This document shows, piece after piece, positions 34,809-45,399 of a stretch of DNA of 64,000 nt. Position 1 is the first letter of the stretch. Each line of letters begins with the position of its first letter. A program made the translations under genes and the position numbers. The DNA lies in the NCBI GenBank assembly GCA_016808115.1, contig JAEQBH010004419.1:84707-148706 (forward strand), in the 5' to 3' direction. Origin of the DNA: Tetrastigma voinierianum (lineage: Eukaryota > Streptophyta > Magnoliopsida > Vitales > Vitaceae). The notes below the pieces were generated by a model. It saw only the letters and a program-made list of their open reading frames with translations, had not been told where the DNA came from and searched no databases.

Positions 34809-35449
34809 CTGCCAGGCAATCATGTTCAATACCAATTTAACAAATCACTCACAGAACAAACATTTTGAAGATGAAAATGGCAGCAAATTTTAATAACACA
34901 AATTTCACTGATTTTATATACTTAGATCATGTCATTTGTGTCAACCAACCTTATTTAATACAACATATATCAGAGTTTATATAACGCAGTTACCTCGGGA
35001 GTCTATAAAAGTATATTAGTATGCAATATTCAGACTTGATGGAACGTATAGATCATACATCACAGGCATTTTGGTGAATTAAATGTGATGTGTGATGGTG
35101 TATAACATGTTTGTTATATGTGAATTGTGTGAAATTGTATGCTTGGTGATTAAGCATAGGGAAATTGTTGAACACTAGGGCCGAGAAAACACAACCTTAG
35201 ATGTTCCTGCACCCAAGGTAACACCAGAAAAAAAAAAAGAAATAAATGAAAAATATATATATTTTCTCGGGCAATGCTCCGCTAACATGAACTCGAATGG
35301 AAATTGTGGAATTCTGGAAATTTATTCCAGTTTTTGCACAAGGGAAAGAATTGAAATTAAATTCTAGAAATTTTGAAGTGGGTAAAGAGCAATGTACAAG
35401 CTACTGCATCTTTAGGAGTAGCAGGGAAGGCTACTGGATGAGGAAGAAA
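34809..35449 (+). other. Leader region of the LTR-B element
   Basis: Non-coding and AT-rich. The 35080-35170 part is rich in TGTG and TGTAT, like the LTR-C leaders, and the end (35228-35262) is A-rich. The first approximately 200 bp matches no LTR in the window and may be inserted or replaced sequence. Confidence 0.5.
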
Positions 35450-36240
35450 AAAAAAAAAATTCGCAGGTGCCAGACTGCGGAGGTCGCGATATCGATATGA
35501 GGTTGCGGCCTCGGATTGTTGACGTGAGGTCGCTACCAAATGGACGTCGCGACCTGGCTGATCGCGATGTGGTTGAAGCTTGAGGGAGCCGTTGATGTCG
35601 CGACATCAAAGTGAGGTCAGCGATAATGGTGGCAAAGAAAGGAGGTCATCGCCGCACACGGCCGCGACGTGAAGAAAGGGGGCAGCAGTTTGATGTCACG
35701 ACATCATTGCGAGGTCGCACATGGGCGATAAAGCCACAGGAGGTCGCGACATCGCGGGATGTCACGACATGGGCTGGGCAAAGGGCAGCCGGGCTTGATG
35801 TCGACATGGACAAATAGCGGAGGTCGCGACATGAAAACGACATGTCGCGACACGGGTTAGTCTTCGGGATGTCACGACACGGGTCGGCGTCGCCGGCATA
35901 AAGGGCTACTCGCCGACGGGCCGAGAGATGCGGTCGCGACACCCGATATGATGTCGCATGATCTCGTGTATGCTACGTCGCCGGACATCGGGCGACGCCG
36001 CCGATAACGGCGCTTCGGATCGGGCAGCGCGTGGAGGTCGCCGGCGCGCCACGGCACTGGTACGCTACGACCGCGCACGCCGAGCGCGGCCGCGGGGCCG
36101 GGCCGTGGCGCGCGACATGCGCCGACATGGGCGGCAGCGCGCAGCGCCGCCCACGACCGGCACCGCGCGCTGCGCTCGCGACCCGGCTTTGGGTGTGCGA
36201 CCGCGGCACTCCAACTCCAGCTTTTGATTCAGCTAAGTAA
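35450..36240 (+). repeat. GC-rich island with repeated TCGCGACAT palindromes
   Basis: The first part (35470-35970) repeats variants of GATGTCGCGACATC about a dozen times at irregular spacing; the best is the 18-base perfect palindrome TTGATGTCGCGACATCAA at 35592-35609. The second part (35970-36230) is very GC-rich. Open frames on both strands are Arg/Ala-rich low-complexity sequence, and I do not call them genes. The position in the element's leader matches the islands of the LTR-C elements. Confidence 0.8.
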
Positions 36241-37149
36241 TCGCGCATACCACGCTTGATCACTGCTCATGGACACTGCTCATGAACACTGCTCACAAAA
36301 TTTTTAAAATTTTTCAGGTATACTTAATATATAAAATATTTATATGGAAATTAGTATAAGTGCATCAACGAGGTATGTGAAAATTTTTTTTTTTTCGGTG
36401 TGTGAATAGTGTCTCGAGGCTGCATTTTCACCCTTGAGACACGTTATTGAAATTAATCGTTTCGACATGGTGTATTAGGGTACTTTTATTTTCCTATGCA
36501 TAACAAGGTCTCGGGCACTATACGAGCACCTTCGCAAGAGTGTCGTGCATAAAGCCGTAGGGCCAGAGTGTGGGTCGGCCGGACAGATCGTAGCTGCGCA
36601 AAGGGAAGCTGCAGGGACTTTAAGGTGGCAGACCTATCGTTGTTGATGTCGTTGACATGGATGCCGAGCTGACAACCATCTGGGTTGTCGGGCATCGAGA
36701 CTCAGGCCGCTGTCACCCGACACCTACATCGATTCGGGGCTTAGAGGTTGCAGCCTTTAGAGAAGCCAAGTATGATGTTCTTCCCTGTGACGTGGAGAGA
36801 GTCGACCGATAGTCGAGATTACGAGTGAGTTATCCCTAAGATTTTGCTTATGGTGGACCCCGATCGGGTGCCACAATATGGCATATACACCGCATTATAC
36901 ATGCACAAAACATCGTGATACCACGGGTGTGGAGGCATAGTCGACTGACACTGTTAAGTGTTTGATGGTGTGTCGTGAGTACACGGTGGTAGGTCAACAC
37001 GTGTGGTGTCGATTAGTAGGCTCGACACAAGACGACATCTAAATGAGTCGCACGGGTTAAGAAAATGGGAATGGCTCATTGCAATTCATATGCACTAGTG
37101 GCACTCCTAGAACATTAGGAGGAGTGCATGGTGGGGTTTCTCGAGAATT
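36241..37149 (+). other. Non-coding interior of the LTR-B element
   Basis: No domain recognised. The 36490-36790 stretch matches 16440-16640 of the LTR-C non-autonomous element (GTTGATGTCGT, GACAACCATCT and a CCTTTAGA.AAGC word in the same order). A short poly-T tract is at 36388-36394. Confidence 0.55.
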
Positions 37150-37555
37150 GTTCGGAGGGTTGACCAACAATATTATTTATCTGAGTGTGTCCACTACAAT
37201 ATCGGAGGATTGTCCATATATAATATCAATCGCCTGAGTATGCCCAATTGGATATACATCTGAGGATTGTCTCACATATAATATCACCGTCTGAGTATGC
37301 CCACTGATATACATCGGAGGGTTGTCCATATCTAATATCAATCGTCTGAGTATGCCCAATTGATATACATCGGAGGGTTGTCCATATCTAATATCAATCG
37401 TCGGAGTATGCCCAATCGATATACACTCCGAGGGTCATTCCATATCTAATATCAATCGTCGGAGTATGCCCAATTGATATACACTTGAGGGGTGGTCCAC
37501 AAAATAGATGCCATCTGAGTATGTCCACTATTTATATCTGAGGGTCGCTACGCTT
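37150..37555 (+). repeat. Minisatellite of about 56 bp (seven units) with hairpin core
   Basis: Units start with GGAGGGTTGTCC and continue with ATATCAATCG, CTGAGTATGCCCAATTGATATACATC. The two ATATCAAT/ATTGATAT arms can pair around a loop of about 16 bases. Starts are near 37150, 37202, 37260, 37314, 37370, 37428 and 37486. The same unit, with GCGGCCC in place of GTATGCCC, is found inside LTR-C copies at 62417-62640 and, in reverse, at 47705-47850 and 57720-57860. Confidence 0.85.
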
Positions 37556-37574
37556 TAAAAACAAATACTTTTGT

Positions 37575-38110
37575 TTGGAAATGGTTATCACAAAGACTCA
37601 GAGTTGAGTGATAGGAGTCGGGAGAGACTCGAGATGAGGACATACGGAGATGGTTATCACCAAGACTTAGAGTTGAGTGATAGGAGTCGGGAGAGACTCG
37701 AGATGAGGACATACGGAGATGGTTATCACCCATACTTAGAGTTGAGTGATAGGAGTCGGGAGAGACTCGAGATGAGGACATACGGAGATGGCTTTATCAC
37801 TCCACTTCTAGAGTTGAGTGATACAGAGCCTGAGACTCGAGGTGAGGACATATGGATATGGTTATCACCCACCTGGGCTGATGATAGAGCCCGGAGAGAC
37901 CCCGAGGTGACATACGACTCAAGCTATCACCCGCACTCAGGCCGGCTGATGAGCCTGAGAGACTCCGAGGTGAGGACATACGACCGTTATCACCCGTGAC
38001 TAGAGAGTCGGAAAGGATGTGAGCCTGGGTGACTCGAGATGAAAACAAACGGCCGTGGTTATCACATAGACCCTGTAGGAGTCGAGTGATAGAGTCGAGT
38101 GACTCCGAGA
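37575..38110 (+). repeat. 69-bp tandem repeat (about eight units)
   Basis: Units beginning GGTTATCAC at about 37583, 37652, 37721, 37790 and 37860, then less regular ones near 37923, 37985 and 38057. The first four are in register at 69 bp (23 codons), so a 142-residue frame (37571-37999) stays open with the repeat ELSDRSRERLEMRTYGDGYH. It has no start context or known domain, and later units lose the register. I treat it as a non-coding minisatellite, with a small chance of a translated repeat. Confidence 0.85.
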
Positions 38111-38324
38111 TTCGGGGTACCCAAATGGAAATTTCATTCGGTGCGTTGGTGAACCGACAAGGTGAATGGATATCAATCAAAGATTATATTCATCGACGTA
38201 CCCATTAGGTCATTGATCGCGGACTCGAAGGTCACCGCTACACACCAAGCAGAATCAAGGTGTAGGGTCGATATGCACGTGGTTGATGCAAGAGGTGCAT
38301 GGAATTTGACTAAATTCTTTTGGT
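38111..38324 (+). other. Non-coding stretch ahead of the PPT
   Basis: Holds ATATGCACGTGGTTGATG, shared with the corresponding place of the LTR-C non-autonomous element (16676-16694). No gene seen. Confidence 0.5.
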
Positions 38325-38335
38325 TAAGGGGAGAA
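38325..38335 (+). other. Polypurine tract of the LTR-B element
   Basis: TAAGGGGAGAA ends directly at TGTGAGACCCC, the start of the 3' LTR. Confidence 0.8.
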
Positions 38336-39699
38336 TGTGAGACCCCTAAAAACCGCATTTCCTAAGAGCGATAAATGACACTTCGGGCCAAAATCCGATT
38401 CTTCAGATCTCTGGAGGACAATGACACACCGCTGGAATCGCCTCACGAAATCTAGCTACCACGCCGAGCCTCTCGTCGAATTCGGTGACGTTTTTAATTT
38501 CACGCCGAGGCACCGAGAGAGACGAGGACACTTGGCATCGGGCCAGGTGGGCCCAAGAGGCGCCACGCGCCGTCACGGAGAGTCAAACTTGAGTCATCAA
38601 GTGGGGCCTACTTTGACACATACATCATGCCATTTGGATAGAAATCTCAAGGTAGATGGATAAGGATAAGGGTGTAATCCTATGGTCCAATGAGAAATGA
38701 ACATGTGGCATAGAGGACTTGTCTCTTGACCAACCTCGACCCAAATCAGTTTGGGAGGGGGAAAGAGAGAGGGAGAGACCAACCGAGAGAGGGAGAGTGA
38801 GGAAGAGAGGGTTTTTGGGGAGAGAGGCTCCACCTTCTCTGTACCCCTACGACGGACCGTTGGCTTCCTGGGCGAGGCAAGGATGTAAGTTGCTCCCCTA
38901 CCGCAAGGACTACACGCGGTACCAGATTCGGGGGAGTTTCGACAAACTCCTGGAAAGGTAGGGCTTTTCTCCTACTTGTTTTACTTTCGCTTAAGGGTCT
39001 TGTGTAATGGGTGGGGATTTGTCGAGGCCTGATCGGCCGAGATTTCCTCGCCTAAAAGATTTGGACCTAATGAATAAACTTGGTGTGGTTTGGATGTACC
39101 ACGACCGCTCAGGTGATTTGTGTGATGCTGTCATAAGTACATATCAACACGTCGGACACAATCGCGTCGTTCCAAGAGGAACCGCCGGATTGCGCCTTAA
39201 ATTTCATGCGAAGCTAAGTTTATGTTATTATTATAAACTCGAATAACACTTAATGCATTTATTTAATTCTCGTTAATATATGCATGAGCGATATATTAGC
39301 ATGTGTTGAATGTGTGTGCCATTGCATTTCACTTAGCGGAGTAACCCAAGTAGGAAAATTCCTCTACCGGGCTTTGCTCAATTCGTCAGACTGGTATATT
39401 TTCGTGTAAATCAAGACACTTCGGGGGATTGGACGATCCGGGACCTTAGAGGCGTAAGAAATGGCCAACCTGGCCATCTGTATTTTTGTTCTTTGTAAAA
39501 TCTCTGGGTAAGAGACCTACTTTGTATAAATTGTAATTGAATACAATTAAAATAAATCAATTTTGTGTATAAAATATACATTTGTATGATGTGTAGGCCC
39601 AAGTGGCAAATTTAATTAATGTATCGTGCCTCATGACGTGAGACACGCAGATTTCCCCGGTTGACTGGGAATAACTGACCCCGGGGTTTTGGGGCTACA
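38336..39699 (+). repeat. 3' LTR-B (1,364 bp)
   Basis: Complete, TGTGAGACCCC to GGGGCTACA. Same family as the solo LTRs at 10231 and 41758, sharing the CCACCTTCTC box, the TTATTATTATAAA region and the terminal GGATTTCC...GGGGCTACA. Confidence 0.85.
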
Positions 39700-39835
39700 A
39701 TCGACGAGGGTCAAGGGTCCAATTTAGCTGTGCTATCCCCTAGCTCACAGTGGGGTTTTTCGCTCCGGCTCGAACCCGGGACCAAGAGCTTGTACCATTC
39801 GAGTAGTTCTACCACATTAACCTGGCTATAAATAA
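39700..39835 (-). repeat. SINE-like repeat, minus orientation
   Basis: On the minus strand: GGTTAATGTGGTAGAACTAC (A-box-like), then TCTTGGTCCCGGGTTCGAGC (a good B-box GGTTCGAGC), then a body with CACTGTGAGCTAGGGGATAG. Related to the inverted pair at 33340-33636. It sits exactly between the end of the LTR-B element and a truncated LTR-C. Confidence 0.55.
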
Positions 39836-41672
39836 AGGATTCGTTTTCTTAAATGAACCAAGGCAAAAACGTGAAGGCCATTTTTGATGCAATGAGCTTG
39901 GCTCGAGTTTTTAGAGAGAGAGTGTTTCTCTCTGGGGGACAATCTTAAGATCCGACCGTCGGGCGCTCGGGGCGAGAAGGAAAAGGTTCTACGCAAGTGT
40001 GCTACGCGTGACTCGGATCGAGAGTTTCTTCAAACTCCTATAAGAGGATTTTCCTACTTGCGCTGCTATTCCCATTTTTAAGGGTTTTTCCATGTTTCTG
40101 GCTGCCTGAGGCCGTGAGGTTGCTTTGATCGGTCCCAAAACTCGGGACCTAATTATTTGAATTTATTTCCAGATTTTTGTTGTGGTCGTGATCGTCCGGT
40201 AATGTTAGGGGCTGTTTCAGGTGGGAATTTGGCATTAAAATACATGCTCGAGATGACAAGGCCTGAATGCCGCTTGATCTACTTTCTAAAACATGGGACC
40301 GAAGTGTTAGAATTTTCGGGGAGCCGATTTGGGGTAATCTAGACACCGGCATGGATCGTTATGGGTCCTTTTGTGATAATTTATTCACTAAATTGGCGTG
40401 CTTCGTGTTTATGAGACCTGCACAGGAGAAACGGCCCAAAAAGTGAAACCGAGATCGACATGTGGGTCGCCAAGGGATACCATCTGTCGGATCAAGTAAA
40501 ATCATCCGTCAGGTGAATCGATAAAAAAATCATCCATGTGTTCGCATTTGGACTTGTGTGACCAATGGGATTATATGTGTAGGAATTAATTTGTAGAGTT
40601 GGTTGATCAAAGAATTATTAAAGTTAATGTTTGAGGTGTTAAATAAAATGACGCAATTATATAGAATTAAATTGTGTCAGAAGCCATTGGTGATGATTAT
40701 GATTTGCTCAAGTGAGTTGGGATTGGGTGATGATTTAAGTGTGGAATTACATGTGTAATTGTAGTTGATTGAATATATATATCATTATATCATGGTAAAT
40801 GGTTTTGAAAATGGCATAATGCATTTTCATATTAATCGGGTAACCTAGAGTTGTGAGTGCAATGACGCGTATTTTATAAAAACGGATATGGTTGCGAAGG
40901 AATTTCAAAGGATGATATTCGGAGAATCGTCGAGACACAATCAGACACTTTCGATGAGGACCATGACTGCTTCGAAGCTCACCAACCAATTCACTTCTGA
41001 GGGTAGTCTATTATTTTACCGAACATTTCGGCAGTGTATTTTCAAGAACAACGGTTTTGTTTTTGAAATGATTATTTTCTCATACACAGGCTTAGGCAAG
41101 TGTGAGTGAGCCTGAGGACTTTCGTGACATGGGGATGACATGTAGACATTCAAGTAGGATCGTATTTACTGAGTGTGTGTTTAATTTGGAGCATTGCACC
41201 GGTACTTTAGTGGTGAGTAGCCCACTTAGTGGCTATTCTACCGAGCTTTAGCTCACCCCGTCTCATCCCCTTTATTTTCTTGTGCACAAGGAGCGCCGAG
41301 AAGACGATCCATTTTGAAGAGTTTCTGCTTGTGGTCGATGGTTCTTTCGACAAAACATGTGTTAGGAATTGTAGATTTTAATATATGTTTGTATAAAAAC
41401 AAAGTGTAATCAACCATGTAATTATTGGGAGATAATTGGAGAATAGTCAGATATGTGTTTTAATGAGTATTAGTTATGGCCCAAGTGGCCGTATCGATAT
41501 ATCAGACATAATGGATCGTGGTTGGGACACAGTATTCGGCAGGATTGCATTCGGGGCAGAGCTCCCGTACAAAGGAGACTCCGCCCGATTTTCTCGGGCG
41601 AGGTCAACCCGACATCCACTTGTATTCCGCGGCCGGGACGGCAGCCAACCCGACCCCAGGCCAGTGTCAAGA
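39836..41672 (+). repeat. LTR-C fragment, 5'-truncated
   Basis: Lacks about the first 420 bp of LTR-C. It is colinear with the other copies from the CGACCGTCGG region (39955) to a degraded end near GCCAGTGTCA. It is followed directly by EPRV sequence, which makes the right edge a probable integration boundary. The internal frames (such as 41518-41853) are antisense or run into the virus. Confidence 0.75.
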
Positions 41673-41757
41673 TTTTGACTTCATTCTTTCGGGAACATAT
41701 TTATTTGAGAAAAGGATATTTTTATTTGATTGTTGCTGCATAAATATCAAAATACGG
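41673..41757 (-). pseudogene. EPRV sliver between two insertions (copy 2)
   Basis: 85 bp matching 10148-10230, the sequence just ahead of the pre-capsid frame in copy 1. It links the viral pieces at 33309 and 43125 and shows that 33310-41672 is inserted material. Confidence 0.7.
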
Positions 41758-43124
41758 TGTGAGACCCTAAAATCCATAAGCTTAAGGAAGGATAAAATGG
41801 TAATTTCGTTGAAAATCCGGAATTTTTCTAGATCTCTCGATGACCGAAACTGACCACCGGGGCTGAATCGCCTCAAGGAATCTAGCTGCCACGCCGACTT
41901 CGTCAATTCCAGACAAATGGAATTTCACGCTGAGGCACCCGAGGGATGCATGACACTCGCACGCTTGGGAGGCCGTGAGGCGCCACGTGTCCAAGCGTAT
42001 GCGCCAAACTCGAGGTCATGGCCTACTGCGGACACATGGCATGATGCCATTAGAGATATCTCAAGGTAGATTGATAAGGATAAGGGTAATCCAAGGTGTC
42101 CAATGAGAAATGGACATGTGGCGATGAGGACTTCCTTCTTGACCAAGTCTTCCAAATCGGGCTGGGGAGAGGGAAGGAGAGAGGGAGAGACCAACCGAGA
42201 AAGGGAGCGAGGAAGAGAAGGTTTTGGTGAGAGAGAGGCCCCACCTTCTCTCTAAAATTCCGCCACTCGACCGCTGGCTTCCGACGCAGACAAGGAGCAG
42301 GTGCTGTTCCCCTATGGCAAGGACTACACGTGTTAGCTTCGCCAGGAGTTTCACAAACCCGTAAAAGGTAGGGCTTTTCTCCTACTCGCTTTACTCTTTA
42401 CTTAAGGGTTATGCAATGGACGGGGATTTGTCGAGGCCTCGGATGTATCGTGGGTTCTGCTCCAAAAGCTTTGGACCGAAAGCAGGAAACTCTAGAGTGT
42501 TTTGGACACCCAATGCATCAGCGTGTTTTGCTTGATTTACGTGGTGTCATGTTATTACCATGAGAAAATAACATGTTTGTGTGATGTCAGGCGCTCCAAG
42601 CACAACCCGCTGGATAAAGGTCTTGCCCATGTGAGCTAAGTTTATGTTATTATTATAAACTCGAATAACATGATGTATGGATTTGCTATGTTAATATATG
42701 CATGAGTGATATATTAGTTAGCTGTAATATGTTTGTGTGCCATTGCATCGCACTTAGGTGGGGAGCAATCCAAGTAGGGAAATTCCACCACTCGGGCTTT
42801 GCCCACCCCGGCCGTGGGACTATTTTTTAGGCACAAGACGCGCCAGTGGATGGAACGCTTCCTGGCCTTACAGCGGCCAGAAACCGCCAAGATGGCCTTA
42901 TCTTGTACTTTGTCTTTGTAAAATTTCCGGGCAAGAAACCCATTTTTTTGTATACCTGTAATTAAACACAATTGTAAATAAATCATTTTTGTATAAAATA
43001 TATAATTGTGCCAATGGATATACGCTCAATTCCAGTCGGGTTTACACATACGCGTCACGATGTGAGACACGTGGATTTCCGCGGCTGACGTGGTAGTCAA
43101 CTGGACACCCGGATTAAGGTCACA
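41758..43124 (+). mobile_element. Solo LTR-B, duplication partner of 10231-11617
   Basis: TGTGAGACCC to (T)CACA, followed by ATGTG as in copy 1; the left duplication has decayed to ATACGG. It lies at the identical position of the viral polyprotein. Such coincidence is best explained by duplication of a locus that already carried the solo LTR. Confidence 0.85.
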
Positions 43125-43560
43125 ATGTGAAACATTGAATATTCATTTCCATTGTTTCCATAATTTATACCATTGTTCTCTAAATTTTTCTTTTTTGTTT
43201 CGAGATAATTTTGAGAAAAACCATTTGCTTTTTTTCTTTATGTTCTTCGTGATTTTGGCTTCTTTCAAGTATTCTTTCAATTATTTCAAACACATTTTCT
43301 GGTCAAGCCATCATGTCGAAATGAGGGCTCATCATTTGGTGACATCATTCGAGAAAATGTCGAGACCTATCCGAGAGTTTTGAAATAGCTCGTTCAGCCT
43401 CAGATATTTTAACCGGAATAGTAGATGAATATTCACTTCTTCTAGATTTAAGTTCGATCGAACATTTGATCTTCCGAAGGAGTTCTAATTTCTAAATAAG
43501 AATTAAGACCTTGCGTAATATGATCTTGTTAAGTTTTCTTTTCGCTCAAAATTAATTAAC
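43125..43560 (-). pseudogene. EPRV polyprotein remnant, MP-CP junction (copy 2)
   Basis: Colinear with 11618-12070. It has more frame breaks, so the Ser/Arg-rich SSNSYLEIRT region is recognisable mainly at DNA level (43470-43520). The plus frame at 43090-43383 is antisense. Confidence 0.6.
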
Positions 43561-43575
43561 ATTTCCTTTGTCCAT
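43561..43575. other. Empty integration site corresponding to the element at 12071
   Basis: The uninterrupted sequence ATTTCCTTTGTCCATC stands where copy 1 has ATTTC, the 6,955-bp element, then ATTTCCTTGTCCATC. It carries one copy of the ATTTC target, as expected of a site that was never occupied. Confidence 0.85.
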
Positions 43576-44394
43576 CTTCTATTATGGATAAGAGTTTTGG
43601 TTGCTCAATCGTTTTGGAGCTAAGAGTTGTTTAGAAATTCCATTCGCAGGATTGTGTTAAACATTCCTAAGGAATAGGTTTTAGAATTATGACTGCTGAA
43701 TTTTTCATTCGCTTCGCTAAATTAATGCCTGACTATGAGGACAAAAGGCAATTCGATTAACTACCGAGGTCATTACTACAGAGTATACCCCAGATAATTA
43801 TAAGTATATTTTCACCTGTGATCCATGTCATAATTTTGAGTTTGAATGTTTAGAGTTAAGGCTTTGCGAATGCTCTTATCATTCATACACCCAACTCTAG
43901 ATTCGATAATGTGTGAAATACACCGGTCCAACGATGTATTTGTTTCCCATTAATCCTAAAAGGGAATCTCGAATTTGCTATGTCTTGCATCACGTGCACA
44001 TATACATATAGGTCTGTCTAACCCTAACCTCGGTTAAGGGTTTGGTCAAGTACCGGATAGCTCCTATGGGCGTAGAATTTGAATTTTTCTTTTGAATTTG
44101 TTCTGCATCCTTAAGATTCTAAGTTCAACAGCTTCGCCTCGTAACCTATTGAATGAGTATTTTCGTAGATTTTGACTTCCTATAATCTTTTTAATTCAAA
44201 AGTTCCTATTTTGTATACTTCTTAATATTTTGTTTTGGCATTTCCTCAATTTTGGATATACTGCTCCCAATCTTCTATAGAAACAAAGTTTGTTTTCAAA
44301 TTGTCAAGGTTCAGATTTGTCTTAATTGTTCATCTATCCTCGATGGAACTAGTATTTGAACTAGTACCTACAAATTTTTGATGAAATTTGACAT
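43566..44394 (-). pseudogene. EPRV movement-protein remnant (copy 2)
   Basis: Start codon equivalent near 44394. The first codons match copy 1, but a one-base change in the homopolymer run shifts the frame within ten codons. No long frame is open, and the colinear DNA match to 19031-19866 is the main evidence. Not interrupted by the LTR-C element. Confidence 0.55.
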
Positions 44395-44563
44395 TTATCC
44401 TTTCTGCACAGCATCGGGATTCTAACATTTAGAGGGACCACCACCGACCACCTACCACAATACGTAGGCTTTACTACGACCAACGGATACACTGGTCGAC
44501 TCAACACTAACCTGGAATCACAATTATTTTGAATACAAATACAAATTAATCAAAATTTCTGCG

Positions 44564-44580
44564 TAACTCGCTCTGATACC
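44564..44580 (-). other. EPRV primer binding site (copy 2)
   Basis: The minus strand reads TGGTATCAGAGCGAGTT, with the 12-base initiator-Met core intact. It sits about 170 bp ahead of the MP start, as in copy 1. Confidence 0.8.
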
Positions 44581-45399
44581 ACCTCTCTAAGGTGACCTTA
44601 AACAATTTGAACATATATATTTTTGAACAGTAAATATTAAAATTTTGAGCAGAGTAATAGTAAATTTGATTTCTTCAAAAGTACGGCGGCGTTGTAACAA
44701 CGGGTTTCCTGTTTAAACACCACTTAGTGGGTTCAGGAGGTTTGAGGTTTCACTTCGATATACTATTTGAAGTTGGACATTTGAACAAACATGCAAACAA
44801 AGATGCAATTTTGAATCAGCAAAGAACAAAGATTGAAATTTGAATTGAAATTTATCAACTTTGAAAACTTACAAACTTATGCAAGCTTTTGATCAAAGCT
44901 TAGTGCTAAAAGTTGATAAGGCCTCAGAGCTTCTCCCTTAACTTCCTTATCTCTAAACTTATCCGCCAGCTAAGGAGACAACTCCTCCTTATATAGGAAA
45001 TTTTTGGATTTGAAATAAAACTTTGACGGCCCACACAATGGATCACATGTGATTTTGGCATCACATACTTTTTGAAGAGTCACCGTCTCTTGCTTTTCAA
45101 GAGTCACATGCTTGTGTCGCCATAATTTTGTTTTCTTCGCAAGTGGAGCTTTTGCTTTTTGAAAGCTGGGACAGCCTATTAATGTTTGAAATGATCTAAG
45201 ATGCTATCACACCACACTTCAGGTCCGCATTTTCCATTCTTCATTAAATCATCGAAGAAAGCATCCGTGAATTGATTTCGAATTTCGAGCCCGTACATTC
45301 TCCGAGGCAAAGGCTTTTGAAGATGCTGATATCCCTCCTATCATCCTTACTCAAGGGAGTGAAGGGAGGCCAGCACATCTTCATTTCTCACGGGAAGCA
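44581..45399 (-). promoter_or_regulatory. EPRV intergenic region and promoter (copy 2)
   Basis: Colinear with 20064-20800. A TATA context, TTTCCTATATAAGGAGG, lies at about 44984-45000 (minus). Adjacent repeats with GAGTCAC and GATCACATGTG words (45040-45110) are shared with copy 1 and could be part of the upstream promoter. No gene is seen in this stretch. Confidence 0.55.

Larger units (their letters stand above)
33637..39699 (+). mobile_element. Non-autonomous LTR-B element with truncated 5' LTR
   Basis: 5' LTR 33637-34808 (its last approximately 220 bp missing), a non-coding interior with a GC-rich palindromic island and two minisatellites, PPT 38325-38335, 3' LTR 38336-39699. I see no gag, pol or PBS. 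There is no five-base target duplication: the flanks are CTACC and ATCGA. SINE-like repeats in opposite orientation lie at both ends, so ends or flanks may have been rearranged. Parts of the interior match the LTR-C non-autonomous element (12071-19025). Confidence 0.75.

Noticed and set aside
35611..36263. Several Arg/Ala-rich frames in the LTR-B island
   Set aside because: Same composition effect, and they overlap on both strands across palindromic repeats.
37150..38110. CRISPR-like array
   Set aside because: Units are contiguous minisatellites with no distinct repeat/spacer alternation, in plant retroelement DNA.
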